A stretch of 64,000 nt of DNA from Nematopogon swammerdamellus. Lineage: Eukaryota; Arthropoda; Insecta; Lepidoptera; Adelidae. The position numbers and the translations under genes were made by a program. Position 1 is the stretch's first letter. Each line of letters opens with the position of its first letter. The notes beneath the pieces were generated by a model. It was not told the DNA's origin. It saw only the letters and a list, made by a program, of their open reading frames with translations, and made no database searches. The DNA is taken from contig OX336336.1 in the NCBI GenBank assembly GCA_946902875.1, positions 25,995,558 through 26,059,557 on the forward strand, read 5' to 3'. Positions 28,101 through 43,500 of this stretch are shown piece after piece.

Positions 28101-31100
28101 TAGAGGTCCATATTTGAAGACGATACCAAAGATGATACCAAATCTACACTAATATTATACAGGGTGTTTCGGGGTAGGGTTTCGTAACTTCAGGGTTCGA
28201 TAGGGGTCCATATTTGAAGACGAAAAGCTCTGAAACTTTTTCCCAGATTCGGTCATTTTATAGTACTTTTTGGTGAAAATCGTTTCATCGAGCTTTAGTG
28301 GATGGTTAACATCCGCCTTTATTAAAAAATAAAAACTTAAATTTGAATGACATCAAAAGGAGAAGGGGACTGGACTAGGTCATTGCTCTCCCTAGACAGT
28401 ATGGTTGCCAAATCTCCCCATACTCACTGTTCATCGAGTTTTTATTACAATTTTAAATTTTTGTATGAAAAAAAAAAATACGGAATTTTGATTAGAGTAA
28501 TAACGATTTTTTTCTTCTAATAATGAGTATTTTCTATTCCTGAAGTTTCTCAAGCCTATCCTGAAACATCCCTGTAAAGAAGTAAAGTTTGTAAGTTTGG
28601 ATGTAGGAGGTAATCTCCGAAAATACTCATCCAATTAAAAAAATTCATTGACCAAAACAGTAGAGCCTCGATAATCCGTACTCAGGCTAATCCGAACGCC
28701 TCTATAAACCGAACAGCGCCAAGTGACCCCCTCTCGCCCGCCTGTCGGAGGCCGCGGTGAACTTAGTTTTTTTTTTGTTAATTACGAACGAGCTATTGCG
28801 ACGTATGTATATATATATTTTTTTTTTATGGAAACTGACACGGTTGGCTTACATCACCTACAACATCCGTGACGTCAGCCCATAGCACAGGGTGAACTTG
28901 GTGCCACATCAGTGCTTCCCTTCGGTCGTGCCGGCTACACTGAACTGGACGGAAAACACAAACTATTTACATAGCCGTTTCGACCGACCTTTCATTCAGT
29001 GCGGTGGTACCAACCCAACCGTATATGTAAAATGAATGTAAATAAATTAATGAAATAAAAAAACAATTCTCAATACGTGGTCGGAGGAGGCCAAGGCCTT
29101 CATCCTTGAGGTGGGTTCCAGGATGGTAACCACAACTGGAAACCCGTGTTGCCTCACGTATCTCCAGCAACGAGTTAGTCTGGGGATACAGAGGGGCAAC
29201 GCGGCCGCCATCCTGGGAACCATCCCGGGGACGACGCCCCTTGAGGAAATATATAATTTATAAGTTAGTTTTTAGTTTTTAGTGGTTTTTAGTTATAGTT
29301 TTATTTTTTTTATTTTTTATTTTTTAATTAGTTATATTTGTCTATTTAATTTGATAGGTAGTTATAGTTTGTGTATTGTGTATATTTTCCTGTTCATTCT
29401 GAAATAAAGTTAAATTCTCAATAGAGGTTGAAGAACACACCACAGTATATGCTTATACACGCTGCATAAAATGAAAGTACAGACAAGACAGGAATGGGCC
29501 TACCTGGTGCGCTAGATCGACGGCGGTGCGGTCTGTGGGCCCGGCGAGCGCGACCAGCCGGCACACGAGCTGCAGGAACTGGTTCGCGTTGCGCGCGTGC
29601 CGCTGCAGCCGCGCGCCGCCCGCCGCGCCGCCCAGCACGCCGAGCGCCGCGCGCGCGCTCTCCGCGCCGCCCCACCCGCACATCGTCAGCACCTGCTCCG
29701 CGCACGACACGCGCACCTGCCCACGAAACAGACAATAGCGCACACTTCCTCCACCCTCTTGTAGCCGATGGACGAGTTATGTATTTGAGCAACACAATTC
29801 TCCGATGATCAAATCGTTCTTGTGTCGCAATGAAAAGGTGTGGAATTTGCTTCCCTTTTTAGGGTTCCGTATCCAGTACGGGACCCTATTACTAAGCCTT
29901 CGCCGTCTGTCTGTCGGTCTGTCTGTCTGTCTGTCTGTCCGTCCGTCCGTCTGTCCGAGGGCTGTATCTCTTGAACCGTAATAGGTAGCCCGTTGAAATT
30001 TTCACAGAATATGTGTAATTATAGCCGATATAACAACAAATAATAAAAAATAAGAAAAAGTAAAAAATTCACGGGGATACCCATAGAAGAAACCAAAAAG
30101 TGTCTGCGCGCGCGCCATCTTCCGAATATATTATGAAGCATGACATTAACTAATATGAAGCATTTCATAACACGCCATCTAGATGGCGTGAGTAGCGCTG
30201 GCCGTGACATGGCGATACGGGACCCTCGGTGCGCGAGTTCGACTCGCACTTGGCCGGTTTTTAGGGTTCTGTATCCGTCATACGTACGTACTAAGCCTAA
30301 GTACTCTGTCTGTCTGTCCGAGGGCTGTATCTCTTGAACCGTAATAGGTAGCCCGTTGAAATTTTCACAGAATATGTGTTATTATGGCCGATATAATAAA
30401 GGAAGAAGGTGTGGATCTAAGCTTGCGATGGCTTCACCGAACATATCCGGGCCCATCGGCAGTAGAGGAGGGTATTAATCGAGGCCGGGACTAGCGAGTG
30501 GCCACTCTAAATTTCCCGCGCATGCTTCACGTTTCGGCTCGCTAAGAAAAGTGAAAAATCCACGTAAAGAAACTAAAAAGTGTAACCGAAAACGTCTACC
30601 GAAAACAGTATGAAGCATTTAACTAATCCATAGATGGCGTGAGTGGTGCTGACCATGACTTGGCGATACGGAACCCTCGGTGCGCGAGTTCGACTCGCAC
30701 TTGGCCGGCTTTTTTTATGGGAAGCACGACATGGCGCTTGCCATAACTAACGCAGAGGTGTAGTGCGACGGCGCCCACGGGAATTCAGATATCTACGGGG
30801 GCTGCGAATACCATGTCGGCCGACTAGGTGCACCTTCACATTACGTTTGAAGGACTCCAGACTGTACATTGGAGGAACGGATGCAGGTGGGAGAGCATTC
30901 ATGAAATCTTTTGAAAATTAAGGGGGGTTATTTATTTTTATTTATTTATTTATTTCTTCATCATCTGTAGGTACACAAGATACACTTGGTTCGTCATTTA
31001 AGTTTTAAGCAAAAAATAGGCCATCGTCAAAAATTTAATACACAACACAGAATCAATTAATTAATATAACGCACCTAAATAGGTGATTAAAGTTTGCATT

Positions 31101-34100
31101 GAATTTTTGTCATTTTTTGACGATAGAAATATGGAAATTGGTGTTGGGGCTTCCTTTCCTTTGATAAAATCCAACGTCTGCTATCTGTCTGTCTGTCTGT
31201 CTGTCCGCTTATAACTCGAGAACCACTGAACCGATTTTAATAAAAAAAAAATTCTACGGATAGCTTGATTCCTCCCATCAACTATAGGCTATTTACTACC
31301 ACGCTAAATGGCTTAAAGGTGGTAAGGCGTTACCTGCGGACTGGGGCAGTCGATCATGAGGTGGAGCGCCATCTTCTGCCACCAGGGTTCGTGGATGAGT
31401 GTGTCGATGCGTCCGCCGCCCAGCGCCATGCACACGCTCACCACCTCCATGCACTCCCGCACAACTGTATGTAAGGTGTACGGTGTTTCGTTAGTCATGT
31501 CATTAACTTCGGGAGGGTTACATACACACTCAAATAAACACTTTACGTAGGTAAGAAAAAAACTTATGTTTATAGGAGAATTTTTTCTCCTAACAAAAAA
31601 ATTAAATCAAATAAGTAGCTGTAAAAACCAATCATAGTGACCTTGTGACTCACTTACAACGAACAGCTGTTCTGCGTTTGAACATAGTACGGTCATTGAC
31701 CCCGTACAATGCATGTTACCTACTGTTACACACAGGTTAATGTTTAGGTAGCAAACATGTGTTAAATTTTTCGAAAAGTAATGCTAAAAATATAATTTTT
31801 TTTTGTGTAACCTGTTTATTTGAGTGTGTATGTAACCCTCCCGAGGTTATTGACATGACGAAACACCTTATATATTATTTCTTGAACACATATTTATAAA
31901 AATTAGGTACAACAGGCGAGCTTAATGCCGCGAGGCATTCTATCCTAACTAACCTTTGGGATGTGGGAGAAGTACACGCAGGCGAACAAGAATAGTTTGT
32001 GGCAATGTGTTAAGACTGTAAGGAAATATGTATGATAAACTATGTACAAATACGACATAAATACTTTAATAAGCATATATATGTATATATCTTATATAAA
32101 CTTATATATTATGTACATCGATCTGCACACAGAGCAGACACACACTGCGGTTATATTACTATCGACGCATAACGGATCGCGGCCGTGATTTTTTTTTTAT
32201 GGAAACTGACACGGTTAGCTACATCACCTACTACATCCGTGATATCAGCCCATAACACCGGGTGAACTAGGCGCCATGTCAGCGCTTCCCTTCATTTCAT
32301 GTCGGCTACACTGAACTGGACAGAAAACACGAACTATTTACATAGCCGTTTCGACCGACGTTTCATTCAACGCAGTGGTACCAACCACGCACAGTTAGGT
32401 ACCATGCCAGCAGATTTGCGGACTGTTGCTAGGCTGTCTAGCCCGTTAATACGACGCTTGAAGACACCCAGGTTAAAGGGTTCAGGAAATACACTCGCCG
32501 GAAGACTGTTCCACACTCTAGCGGTGCGACAAAGCAACGATGGGTTCTCAAAAGCCCAATGTCAACAACAAAAGTGTGCCGAGTCTCTCTGCGACGAGCC
32601 ATGCGGGGATAGGACGGGTATTTGTATTGTATTGTTGTATTGTTTATTGATCATTCATACGGCAGTTAGACTGCTCTCGAACTTGTCACAATTTGTTCTA
32701 TCCGGTTCGATTACACCCACGAAGAAGAACCGACAAGAAACTTCGCAGGGTATTTTTTAAACATATTTTTACAAGAATTTAGTGACTAGCCACATAATAA
32801 CACCGCCCACAGTCTATCTAAAACACAGCTTGAGAGCAAGATTAACAATTTTGCTGAGAGTTCTGACTACAAAGACTTATTAATTAAGTGAATCAGGTGT
32901 AAAGAGCCTTTGTCAAACTTTGATACGTAATTTGTATCAAATTACGTATCAAGGTGGCAGGGAATAAGGGATGCTAGTTGAGCACAGAGATGTATTGCGT
33001 GTAGGTACTGACGCGTGATGTCGTCCGGATGCATGTGGTGGAGCGGTCGGACGGGCTGCGCGACCGCGTGCGCGAGGCTGCACAGCGCGCACACCGTCAC
33101 CGCGGTTGGCACGCGCCACCACACCAGCGACGAGACCGCGCTGCTGTCCTCCGCGCCGCTAACCACCTGCGCACCGCACAACCATTATTTATATACATAC
33201 ATCAACAAACACTTCTACAGAATTGATAACAAAACCGCATTGTAGCTGGCACGGCGCCTCTCTGAGCGTGGTTTCGCGAGGAGTGGGGTTATTGGCAGTG
33301 TCTTAATCGTTCTTTGAACTTTTGGGCACAGCCAGCCGTGCCGGTGGTTTATAAAAAAAAAAAAAAAATAAACCCGAATAAGTGTAAAATAAACCAAAAA
33401 TTAAGATTTTTTTTTTTCATGTAATCTAGTATGGGTGGCTGAGTCGGAGGGGCCAAAGCACATGTTCCAACCAGCCAATAACACCTCCGAGAAGGTAGGT
33501 GCCAAACCGGAGACTTCCCTGGATTGCTGGCTATTTTGTACTAGAGGAGAACACAACCGTGGCTGTTATGCAGCCATCTTACATCCAGTACGGTGGTATC
33601 AACACAGTCGGCTACAATTTGAGCCTACCACCAGTAAGGGGCAAGGGAAGGGACCTACAGTTTTACACCGGTTCCGAACGGTGAAGCAGCAGGTGTAGGT
33701 ATGCACGTAAATTTTTTCGTCCAAAAAAACTCATTGGTACTCGCCGACTGGATTCGAATCTCGGACCTCTCGCATGAGAAGCCGATGCCCAAACCACTCG
33801 GCCACCCGCCGCTTAAATACAATTTGTTTGAGACTGCACTTTCACAATGTCGTCACAATTTCATACTCGACATACCACACACTGTATTCCTATAATCGGG
33901 GTAAGCACAGTAATCGGTGTTATGCTGCAAGGACTCACAAAGAAGTCACAACAGACCACCACGTTTCGCAAAGTATTTGGACAAGATCAAACAGCAAGTA
34001 AGGCACGACGACCCACCTGCTGCATTACTCTGTGGAATTACTGTGCCGAGTGAGGTGAGTGGCCATCCCCTCTCCCTTTAGCTCGGCATCTTGTTCTTGT

Positions 34101-37100
34101 CCCTTAGGAGATGCAAGGGAAGAGATGCAGATTCTCCTTAAGTGATCCACACTCATTCATCCTCAGGTGCATACTCGAATATACATGAACTAGCTTTTGC
34201 CATAGACTTCGACCGCGTGGATTAAAAAAAAAAAAAGAACAGAATTCGAAATTGAAGTTTTTATGTGACGTTGATAGGCTTTAGTTTTTCTTGTCTTTTA
34301 TATTCTATTTCTCCCGTCCATACTATACTTTATTTGATACAGCTGAGCCCTAAGGCTATTTAGCGTGATGGTATATAGCCTATATGTTATTCTGAAGTAC
34401 AAGCTATAGTACTATCAAAATCCGTTCAGTAGTTTTTGCGTGAAAAAGGAACAAAGATCCATACATCCATCCATCCTCACAAACTTTCGCGTTTATAATA
34501 TTAGTAGGATATGAGACATGTCACTTTACCTGTTCCGCTAAAGCGTTGGCCAGTTTTTCCGCCACGGCCCTCACGAGCAGCTCGCCGCTGTGGTTGGGAA
34601 CACTCTGTAGCGCCTCTCTTAGGATGCTCACGTCCATTCTGAAGGGAAATCAGGACAGATTAGAAATCAATTTATATGCGCCGTTTTGGGTCGATATTGA
34701 CCCTACGGCGTCCGATAGGTTAAACTTTCGCATACCTGCGCCGCGCGAGAACTGCCTCCGTAAAACGCCGCGATCTTTTCGCGGGAGCGATTCTTAACAC
34801 AAGGAGAGAACATTTTTTGCAGAAAAAAAAATATACATATATGAACACTTACAGCAAATTTTGCATGGTTGTAATGCTGTCCTATAAAATATAGTAGTAG
34901 TATAAAATGTCCTATAACTTATCTATAACTTGTAGTGCACTGACCTTTGTTTTGATTCCAAATTGTGAGTTGAACATTTCCCAAATATAAGGTGCTACGT
35001 TATTTATGTAAAAAAATTCTGGAGGGTTACATAGACACTCAAATAAAGATTCGAGAAATTTAACAAAACATGCTTGCTACCTAAACATTAAAAGGATCGA
35101 CCTGTGTGTAACAGTAGGTAACTTGCATTGTACGGGGTCAATGACCGTACTATGTTCAAACGCAGAACAGCTGTTTGTTGTAAGTAAGTCACAAGGTCAC
35201 TAGACCTGTGTGTAACAGTAGGTAACTTGCATTGTACGGGGTCAATGACCGTACTATGTTCAAACGCAGAACAGCTGTTTGTTGTAAGTCACAAGGTCAC
35301 TAGACCTGTGTGTAACAGTAGGTAACTTGCATTGTACGGGGTCAATGACCGTACTATGTACTAACCTATTATTATTTTTAAGTTACATTATGTATTACGT
35401 AGGATTTATCACTGTACTCCTGATTGTGAAGTAAACGGTTTTTTACTTTACTTACTCTACATTAAAAAATAATGTTTCTAGAGTCTCACCTGGGGTCCTG
35501 CACGAGCGCCGGGTCGACGGTGTCGGGCGCGAGCATCTCGAACAGGTGTCCCAGCGTATTGAGCACCAGCTTCGCGAGCCGCACCAGCGCCAGGTACCCC
35601 ACTCTGCCGCAACACATACACACCGTGACATTCTTCATTACATACATACATACATACCACACGCTGTATGGGTCGTTCTTCTTTTTTAGGTACAATGAAT
35701 CAAAGTTTTTCCGTTTTGTGGGTTTTTGAACTATCGATAATTGAAGACATCAGGTGGCAAAGGTGCTTTGTAACAAAAACAAAAAGTTGAGAAAAATGAT
35801 GTCAAAGTTTTTTAAATTTAGGACTGAGTCATGCGTTCATGTGGATGAAGGTGTTTTGTATACATAGCTCTTTCATCATGCACAAAAAATTCAATTTATG
35901 AGATGATCTTTGGAGATGATCAAACTGGAATAAGGTGTTATATGACCATAACACCTTCACCACTTGAATAACTCCTATTTCCGTTGTGATTTCGGATTTT
36001 CTGTCAGTGCCACTTGATTACTCGGCACATAACACCTTCATCTACGGTAAAAAATGCATTTCTAAAAAAATTTTACATAGTACGTGGTGGTCGGTGTGGT
36101 GCTGTAATTTACCAGAGTCCTTATAGCACAACACCGATTACTCTGCTTACTCTGATTGTCGGGATACAGCGTGTGTTATGTATTATGTGTAGTACCTTCG
36201 TCCACTCACGTCTTCAATTGTGGTTTCAGTGTACGATTTAAAAAAAATTGCATTGGTTTTTTTAATAGAACTAATTAGAGTTTCCTATACGGCCAATACT
36301 GTTATTTTTTATTTTTTTTTATTAATTAAATCTGTACCACAGCATTAAGACCGGATATACTCATATTCTCAAAAGTGACAAAACATGGTAGTACTTGTTG
36401 AACTTACAATTCCATGGGAAAGCAACACACTGAAGGACCACAACATCAAACTTAACAAGTACTGCAACTTGGTAGATCGGATTGTGAGAAACGGATTCAA
36501 GACTGATTTCTTTGCTGTGGAAGTCGGAGCAAGAAGACTACCAGCAAAGTCGCTCTACAGTCTCTTCAAGAATCTAGGGCTGCCAAGAACGACGCTAAGC
36601 TCATACATGGAGAGAGCTTCGAAAACGTCACTGGAAGCATCATACAGAATATGGATAGGCGGAGGTCGAAAGCGGGACTGGTGTTTCCCCGCGTCCTAGT
36701 CAACGCAGACTAGCTGACGAGGGCTTGACGCGGGCCGAAACGTGAAGCATGCGCGGGAAATTTAGAGTGGCCACTCGCTAGTCCCGACCTCGATGAACAC
36801 CCTCCTCTACTGCCGATGGGCCCGGATATGTTCGGTGAAGCCATCGCAAGCTGAGTTCCACACCTTCTGTGTTTTTTTTTAAATAATGTGACAGAGTGGT
36901 ATTTTTCAGCGCAGACCACATTTGGGGCTTACCACTCTGTCAGGACATTCTACGAAAAACAAACGTTTGAAAAAAAAATGCTGGTTAGAGAAACTGAAAG
37001 ATTACATAATATTAATAGATAGAAAAATATGGATGATTATTCGAACATTATAAAACCGAAAATCAATAGTCTAATTAGATGCCATAATAAGACCAAGGAC

Positions 37101-37531
37101 AGGCTATTGTACCTAAAAAGTTAAATTACAAATTTAAAAAACCCCCGACTCTTAAAAAGTCAAAAATAATTTCCGTTTACTTACTTAAAGGAGTCGGTAG
37201 ACCGCTAAGTAAATTCCCGCGCAACTTTTGAGTCTTTATATTTAATTTACTTAGCGGCCCCCCGACTCCTTTAAGTAAGTAAACGGAAATTATTTTTGAC
37301 TTTTTAAGAGTCGGGGGTTTTTTAAATTTGTAATTTAACTTTTATTTCAAGCTTTTTAAAAAAAACCGCATGCAAATCGGTCCACTTTTTAAGATAATAA
37401 TTTTTTTTATTACTTAATTACTTTATTACTTGATTACAAACATAGCTAAGAACCATCCCGATTAAACAGGCTTCCTAATAAAAAAAACCGCATCCAAATC
37501 GGTCCATCCGTTTGGGAGCTACGATGCCACA

Positions 37532-37580
<49 letters not shown>

Positions 37581-40500
37581 ACACACACGTCAAACTTATA
37601 ACACCCCTCCGTTTTTTTCGTCGGGGGTTAAAAAAGAAGAGCGACTCGTATACCAACAATTAATATCTAACAAATAAAACATAGACTTACATATTAAGTC
37701 GACGTTTCGCCCGCTACGTCACGGGCTTCATCAGGAACTGCGGGAGTTCCTGGGGCCGACGTCTGGTGTCCGTTGTACCAGACGTCAAACTGTTTGTTTA
37801 GTTTGACGTCTGGTACAACGGACACCAGACGTCGGCTCCAGGAACTCCCGCAGTTCCTGATGAAGCCCGTGACGTAGCGGGCGAAACGTCGACTTAATAT
37901 GTAAGTCTCTAAACCTACTGTTAATCCGTAAACTTAAAAATGAATATAATTAATAACAGTGTAAACTTAAAAACATTAATAAAACATAATTCTCAAAAAG
38001 CACTGACATGGCACCTAGTTCACCAAAGCGATATGGGCTGACATCGCAGACGTTGCAGGTGACGCAGCAAACCGTGTCAGTTTCCATAAAAAAAAAAGAC
38101 ACCCCAATTTTAAGCCAGCATTTTTTGGCTTCTGCAAAATGACCTACCCCTGCATTTGGCACGGGTTAAAAATATAACCCCCAAGAGTGCGGCTTCTACC
38201 GCGAATGAGCACTTCACATCCACAAAGTCAGTCAAATGAAGGAATATTCTTCGGAAATTTTTCATACTGAAGGAATCCGCTTATATCTACGTCCGTACGT
38301 GGGTGAATCAACTTTTTCTTGTTTTTGGTATCTGTCTGAAAACAGGATATTATCTTGATAAATTCACCTTATTTTAATAGTTACAGCTACTCTCAGATAA
38401 GTAATTGATTAATAAAAAAGAAGCTGCACAAAGAATTTTGAGTAGTTTAAAAAAAAAAAATTGGTTACCCTGAGGACAAATCCTTTTTATATACAAAACT
38501 GGAGACAAAATTGTCCCCTGGATCACCCCAAAAATTTGGTTAATGTTTTATTTTAAATAGTTCTCTAGTTTTATTTCAATTGCCTATCAACCCAAGTATT
38601 TTATACTTATTGATTTTCAAATAAGTAATAAAAATTGTAATGAACTTTTTTTTTTATTTGACTTTGCAGCTTGTTTTTACGTTACAAGAAAAAGTTGATC
38701 CATCCACGTACGTTATTTACGTACGTACGTTTTCGTGTGATGCGCCGCCCCCTTCAGGAACTCAGCGTCGGAGAGGCACTGGACGAGCAGCGGCGCCCGC
38801 TTGACGCACGCCAGCTGGTAGCCGCGGCACCGCTCCAGCCGCGCGTCCGCGCCCGGCATCACCATACTGTACATCACCTGTCGGCCACACCGTCAGCCTT
38901 ATTTTTAGGCGGCCAATGCACGCAGACGTTACAATAAACATGAACATTGAAATAATACCGCGAAAGATAATTATAAAAAATTAATTTAGAAATACATTGA
39001 CTCCAGAACATCTTAATAGAATAGAATAGGATAGAAATATCCTTTATTGTACTTAAATATAAATTTTACAATAGGCGGACTTATTACCTATGGCAGTCTC
39101 TGCCAGTCAACCTTCTTAATTGAAAACATAATATAAAGGTAGCAACGAAAGAAGAGAAATGAAAGAAACTTGATACTAACGAAAGTTAATTAATAAAAAA
39201 AGTATACAGAGTTAAAACTTAGCTAATGCTGTCATACTGTTATAATATGGATTATACAGAATGTTGTAACAGCCACTACATTAATTTCACCAGCGCAATC
39301 CTCATGTTTTTCCGAGACAAAAAAAAAGTAAATGAGGTTTTTCTATAAAGTGTTTAGTTTTCGAGATATAAATTTTTTTTATTTATGTTTTCGTCGAGTG
39401 TAATTGGCAGGGGGAGGGTGCTGGCGCGGAAATGGTCGGGATCGAAGAAATTACTCCGCGCCGCCGCCGCGCATCTCCTCTCTCCGCGTACTCGTCCCTG
39501 CTCGCTCACTCACCGCGAGCCTTTCATTCCCACGTTCGTGCGGAACATTAGATCCTTTTTACACTAAATTCAATTAGTTTGTATGAAAACTCTTTTTTAT
39601 TTAAAGGAAATTCAGAAATAAGTTATTTTAATTTTTTGTCATAATAATTTCCTAAATTTAATGTACTGGCCGTTACAAGTGGGGGCACTAACCCGAAACC
39701 TTTTTCACTGCACGTTCAAGGTTCAACCAGTCAGCCTCGGTAGCTCAGTGGTGCGATCGGTCGGCTGTCGTTTGTGATCATAAGCACACCTGGGCGCGGT
39801 CAGAACTCGGATGGGTGACCGTTCCACCGTTGGATGTTGACACTTCGGATTCCACGTAAAACTGTAGGTCCCTTCCCCTCTTACCTTACTAGATGGTAGG
39901 GTTTAACTCGCCCGGGTTGATACAACCGCACCGATTGAAGTGTCAGTTGAAACAGCTTTGTAAATAGTTCGTGTTTTACCGTCCAGTTGAGTGTAGTTTG
40001 ACAAATAATATTGTATTGTACAATTTTTTTTTTTTTTTTATTGAAACTGACACGGTTTGCTACACCACCTACAACATTCGTGATGTTAGCCCATAACACC
40101 GGGTGAACTTGGTGCCACGTCAGTGCTTCGCTTCGGTCGTACCGGCTACTCTGAACTGGAAGGAAAACCCAAACATTTACATAGCCGTTTCGACCGAACT
40201 TCCATTCAGTGCGGTGGTACCAACCCGGGCGGGTTAAACCCTACCACCTAGTAATATAAGAAGGGAGTCGTATCCCTTAGTCGCCTTTTACGACATACAC
40301 GGGGAGAGATGCAGTGGGGCTATTCTTTTAAAGTACCGGCCCCACACGGTATAATGGACGAATGTTTCAGTTACCTGAACGTTGTACGTGACAGTGGGAG
40401 GCGCAGGGCCGTACAGCATGTCTCTCAGCTTACTGTCGTCCGGCGACATCAACGCGTCGTTTAGTTTCTCAATCTGTTGCGTGTGAGAAACAACAATGCA

Positions 40501-43500
40501 TCGTTACTTTGATAGATTTTTTTTTATTGTTACTTTGATTCAATTTCTCGAAAGACACAGACCATCATCATCACATATTACTAACAGTGCATAAACAGTT
40601 ACACTATATCACCGAGTGTGCGCAAACAGTTACACTATATCACCAACAGTGAACAAACTGTTGCACAATAACTTATCACCAAAGGTGCAGAAATGGAGGT
40701 GCGCTACTGTGCTGTTGGTGCTTGCACGCTATCACCAACAGTGTACAAACGGTTACACCATATGACAATATCACCTAACAGTGCACAAATGGTTACACAA
40801 TATCACCAACAGCGCACAAATGGTTACACAATATCACCAACAGTGCACAAGTGGTTACACAATATCACCAACAGTGCACAAGTGATTACACAATATCACC
40901 AACAGTGCACAAGTGGTTACACAATATCACCAACAGTGCACAAGTGGTTACACAATATCACCAACAGTGCACAAGTGGTTACACAATATCACCAACAGTG
41001 CACAAGTGGTTACACAATATCACCAACAGTGCTCAAGTGGTTACACAATATCACCAACAGTGCACAAAATATGGTTACACAATATCACCAACAGTGCACA
41101 AGTGGTTACACAATATCACCAACAGTGCACAAATGGTTACACAATATCACCAACAGTGCACAAGTGGTTACACAATATCACCAACAGCGCACAAATGGTT
41201 ACACAATATCACCAACAGTGCACAAGTGGTTACACAATATCAGCAACAGTGCACAAATGGTTACACAATATCACCAACAGAGCACAAAATATGGTTACAC
41301 AATATCACCAACAGCGCACAAATGGTTACACAATATCACCATCAGTGCACAAATGGTTACACAATATCACCAACAGTGCACAAGTGGTTACACAATATCA
41401 CCAACAGCGCACAAATGGTTACACAATATCACCAACAGCGCACAAATGGTTACACAATATCACCAACAGTGCACAAATGGTTACACAATATCACCAACAG
41501 TGCACAAGTGGTTACACAATAACACCAACAGCGCACAAATGGTTACACAATATCACCAACAGTGCACAAATGGTTACACAATATCACCAACAGCGCACAA
41601 GTGGTTACACAATATCACCAACAGTGCACAAGTGGTTACACAATATCACCAACAGTGCACAAGTGGTTACACAATATCACCAACAGTGCACAAGTGGTTA
41701 CACAATATCACCAACAGTGCACAAGTGGTTACACAATATCACCAACAGCGCACAAATGGTTACACAATATCACCAACAGAGCACAAAATATGGTTACACA
41801 ATATCACCAACAGTGCACAAGTGGTTACACAATATCACCAACAGTGCACAAATGGTTACACAATATCACCAACAGTGCACAAATGGTTACACAATATCAC
41901 CAACAGTGCACAAATGGTTACACAATATCACCAACAGTGCACAAATGGTTACACAATATCACCAACAGTGCACAAATGGTTACACAATATCACCAACAGC
42001 GCACAAATGGTTACACAATATCACCAACAGTGCAGACACATTTCTTTCGATTTGCCTCCATTCAGATAAACATTTAAACATAATATCAGCGGTACTCACA
42101 GTGAGTTTGTGCGCGGGACAGATCTGTGTGAGCGTGTGCGCCGCTTCCGCCAGCCCCATGTGGTTGCGTGTGACTCCTATGTGCTCCAACTCCAGAATGA
42201 ATGGGACGTACCACGAGCCTTGCGACAGCAGCTGGAATCATTATCACTCCATCTAATACACGGATGCAAACCTAGGCATACAATACTGCAGCACACTCTA
42301 ATCCAGCTTTCACTATTGATAGTCCACAGACTGACAACTGGCATTTTGTTATGCCTTTCAATAGGAGGGAAAACAGTTACTAATTCTTTTAAATCAATGA
42401 AATTCACACCATCCTCAAAGTGCCTAACCATTCAAAGAAAAACAAGACACCTTGCGTCAAAATATCAGACTTATTATTTTTTTTCATATGATCAAGCAAT
42501 CCAGTTTCCCAAGGCGTGTAGGAGATCAATGGCAAGGTTTTTAATCATCTATCGACCGTTTTCTCTCGTTCCAGTAACTTTTGACACTTTAACATGCTGA
42601 AATGTATGAATAACTTGTATTCATACATTACAGCATGTTAAAAGTGCCAAAAGTTACTAACTATATCACTACCAGGATATCTTTTTCAAATCCCGGAATT
42701 CCCGGGAATTTTTCAGATTTCCCGAAAGTGGCGGTTTTAACCACTCCATATTATGTCTTCTCGCCAACATTCGTTATTTATAATCTACCTATTCCGATCT
42801 CTGCAAATCAAGTACAGCTCACTGCTGCAATACGATTGGAAGAGAAAGCTGAATATTGTTCCATCGAGCGAAGCGATCCTGAATATCTAGTGAAACACTC
42901 ACGACGCCGGGTAGCGCGTGCTCGGGCGTGGCGGGGGGCGGGGGCGACGAGGTGCTGGAGTCGCTGCTCGAGTCGTTGGACGACCCGCATCCGCCTCCGC
43001 TGCACACCTACGTCACAAACATAATTTGTTGTTACCTCATCGGCATGACAGCTACCGCAATGCTTGACGCATGCTCTATTGATAGGACCTTAGTCCTCTT
43101 CAAGAACATTAGAGGTAGGGACGTCGGACTTTCCCCGCGCCAGCGGAACACGATATTTGTAAAAAAGTACAAATAACATTTTTTACCACCCAATCAGAAC
43201 GCGAACCGCCCGATACCACCCAATCAGAGCGCGCGCCGTCCCCTCCGCTACCCGTGTAGCTCGGCGACGCTGTTTCTCATATAAGCATTGGACAGTCCGA
43301 CGTCTAACCTCTTCTAACGTTCTTGGTCTTCTTATATGTTTGGGTTGTTTTTAGGCTTTCGTACACTGTACGGAAGCCTATTACTAAGCCTATGCCGTCG
43401 GTCTGTCTGTCTGTCTGTCTGTCCTACTGCTGTATCTTTAGAACCGTAATAGCTTTCTGGTTGAAATTTTCACAGAATGTGTTATGATGGCGGTTATAAC

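Noticed and set aside
40570..42035. CRISPR-like direct repeats
   Set aside because: Contiguous tandem units without spacers, in a eukaryotic intron.
40693..42069. 458-codon open frame on the plus strand
   Set aside because: Product of a 31-bp tandem repeat that is open in all frames; no real protein.
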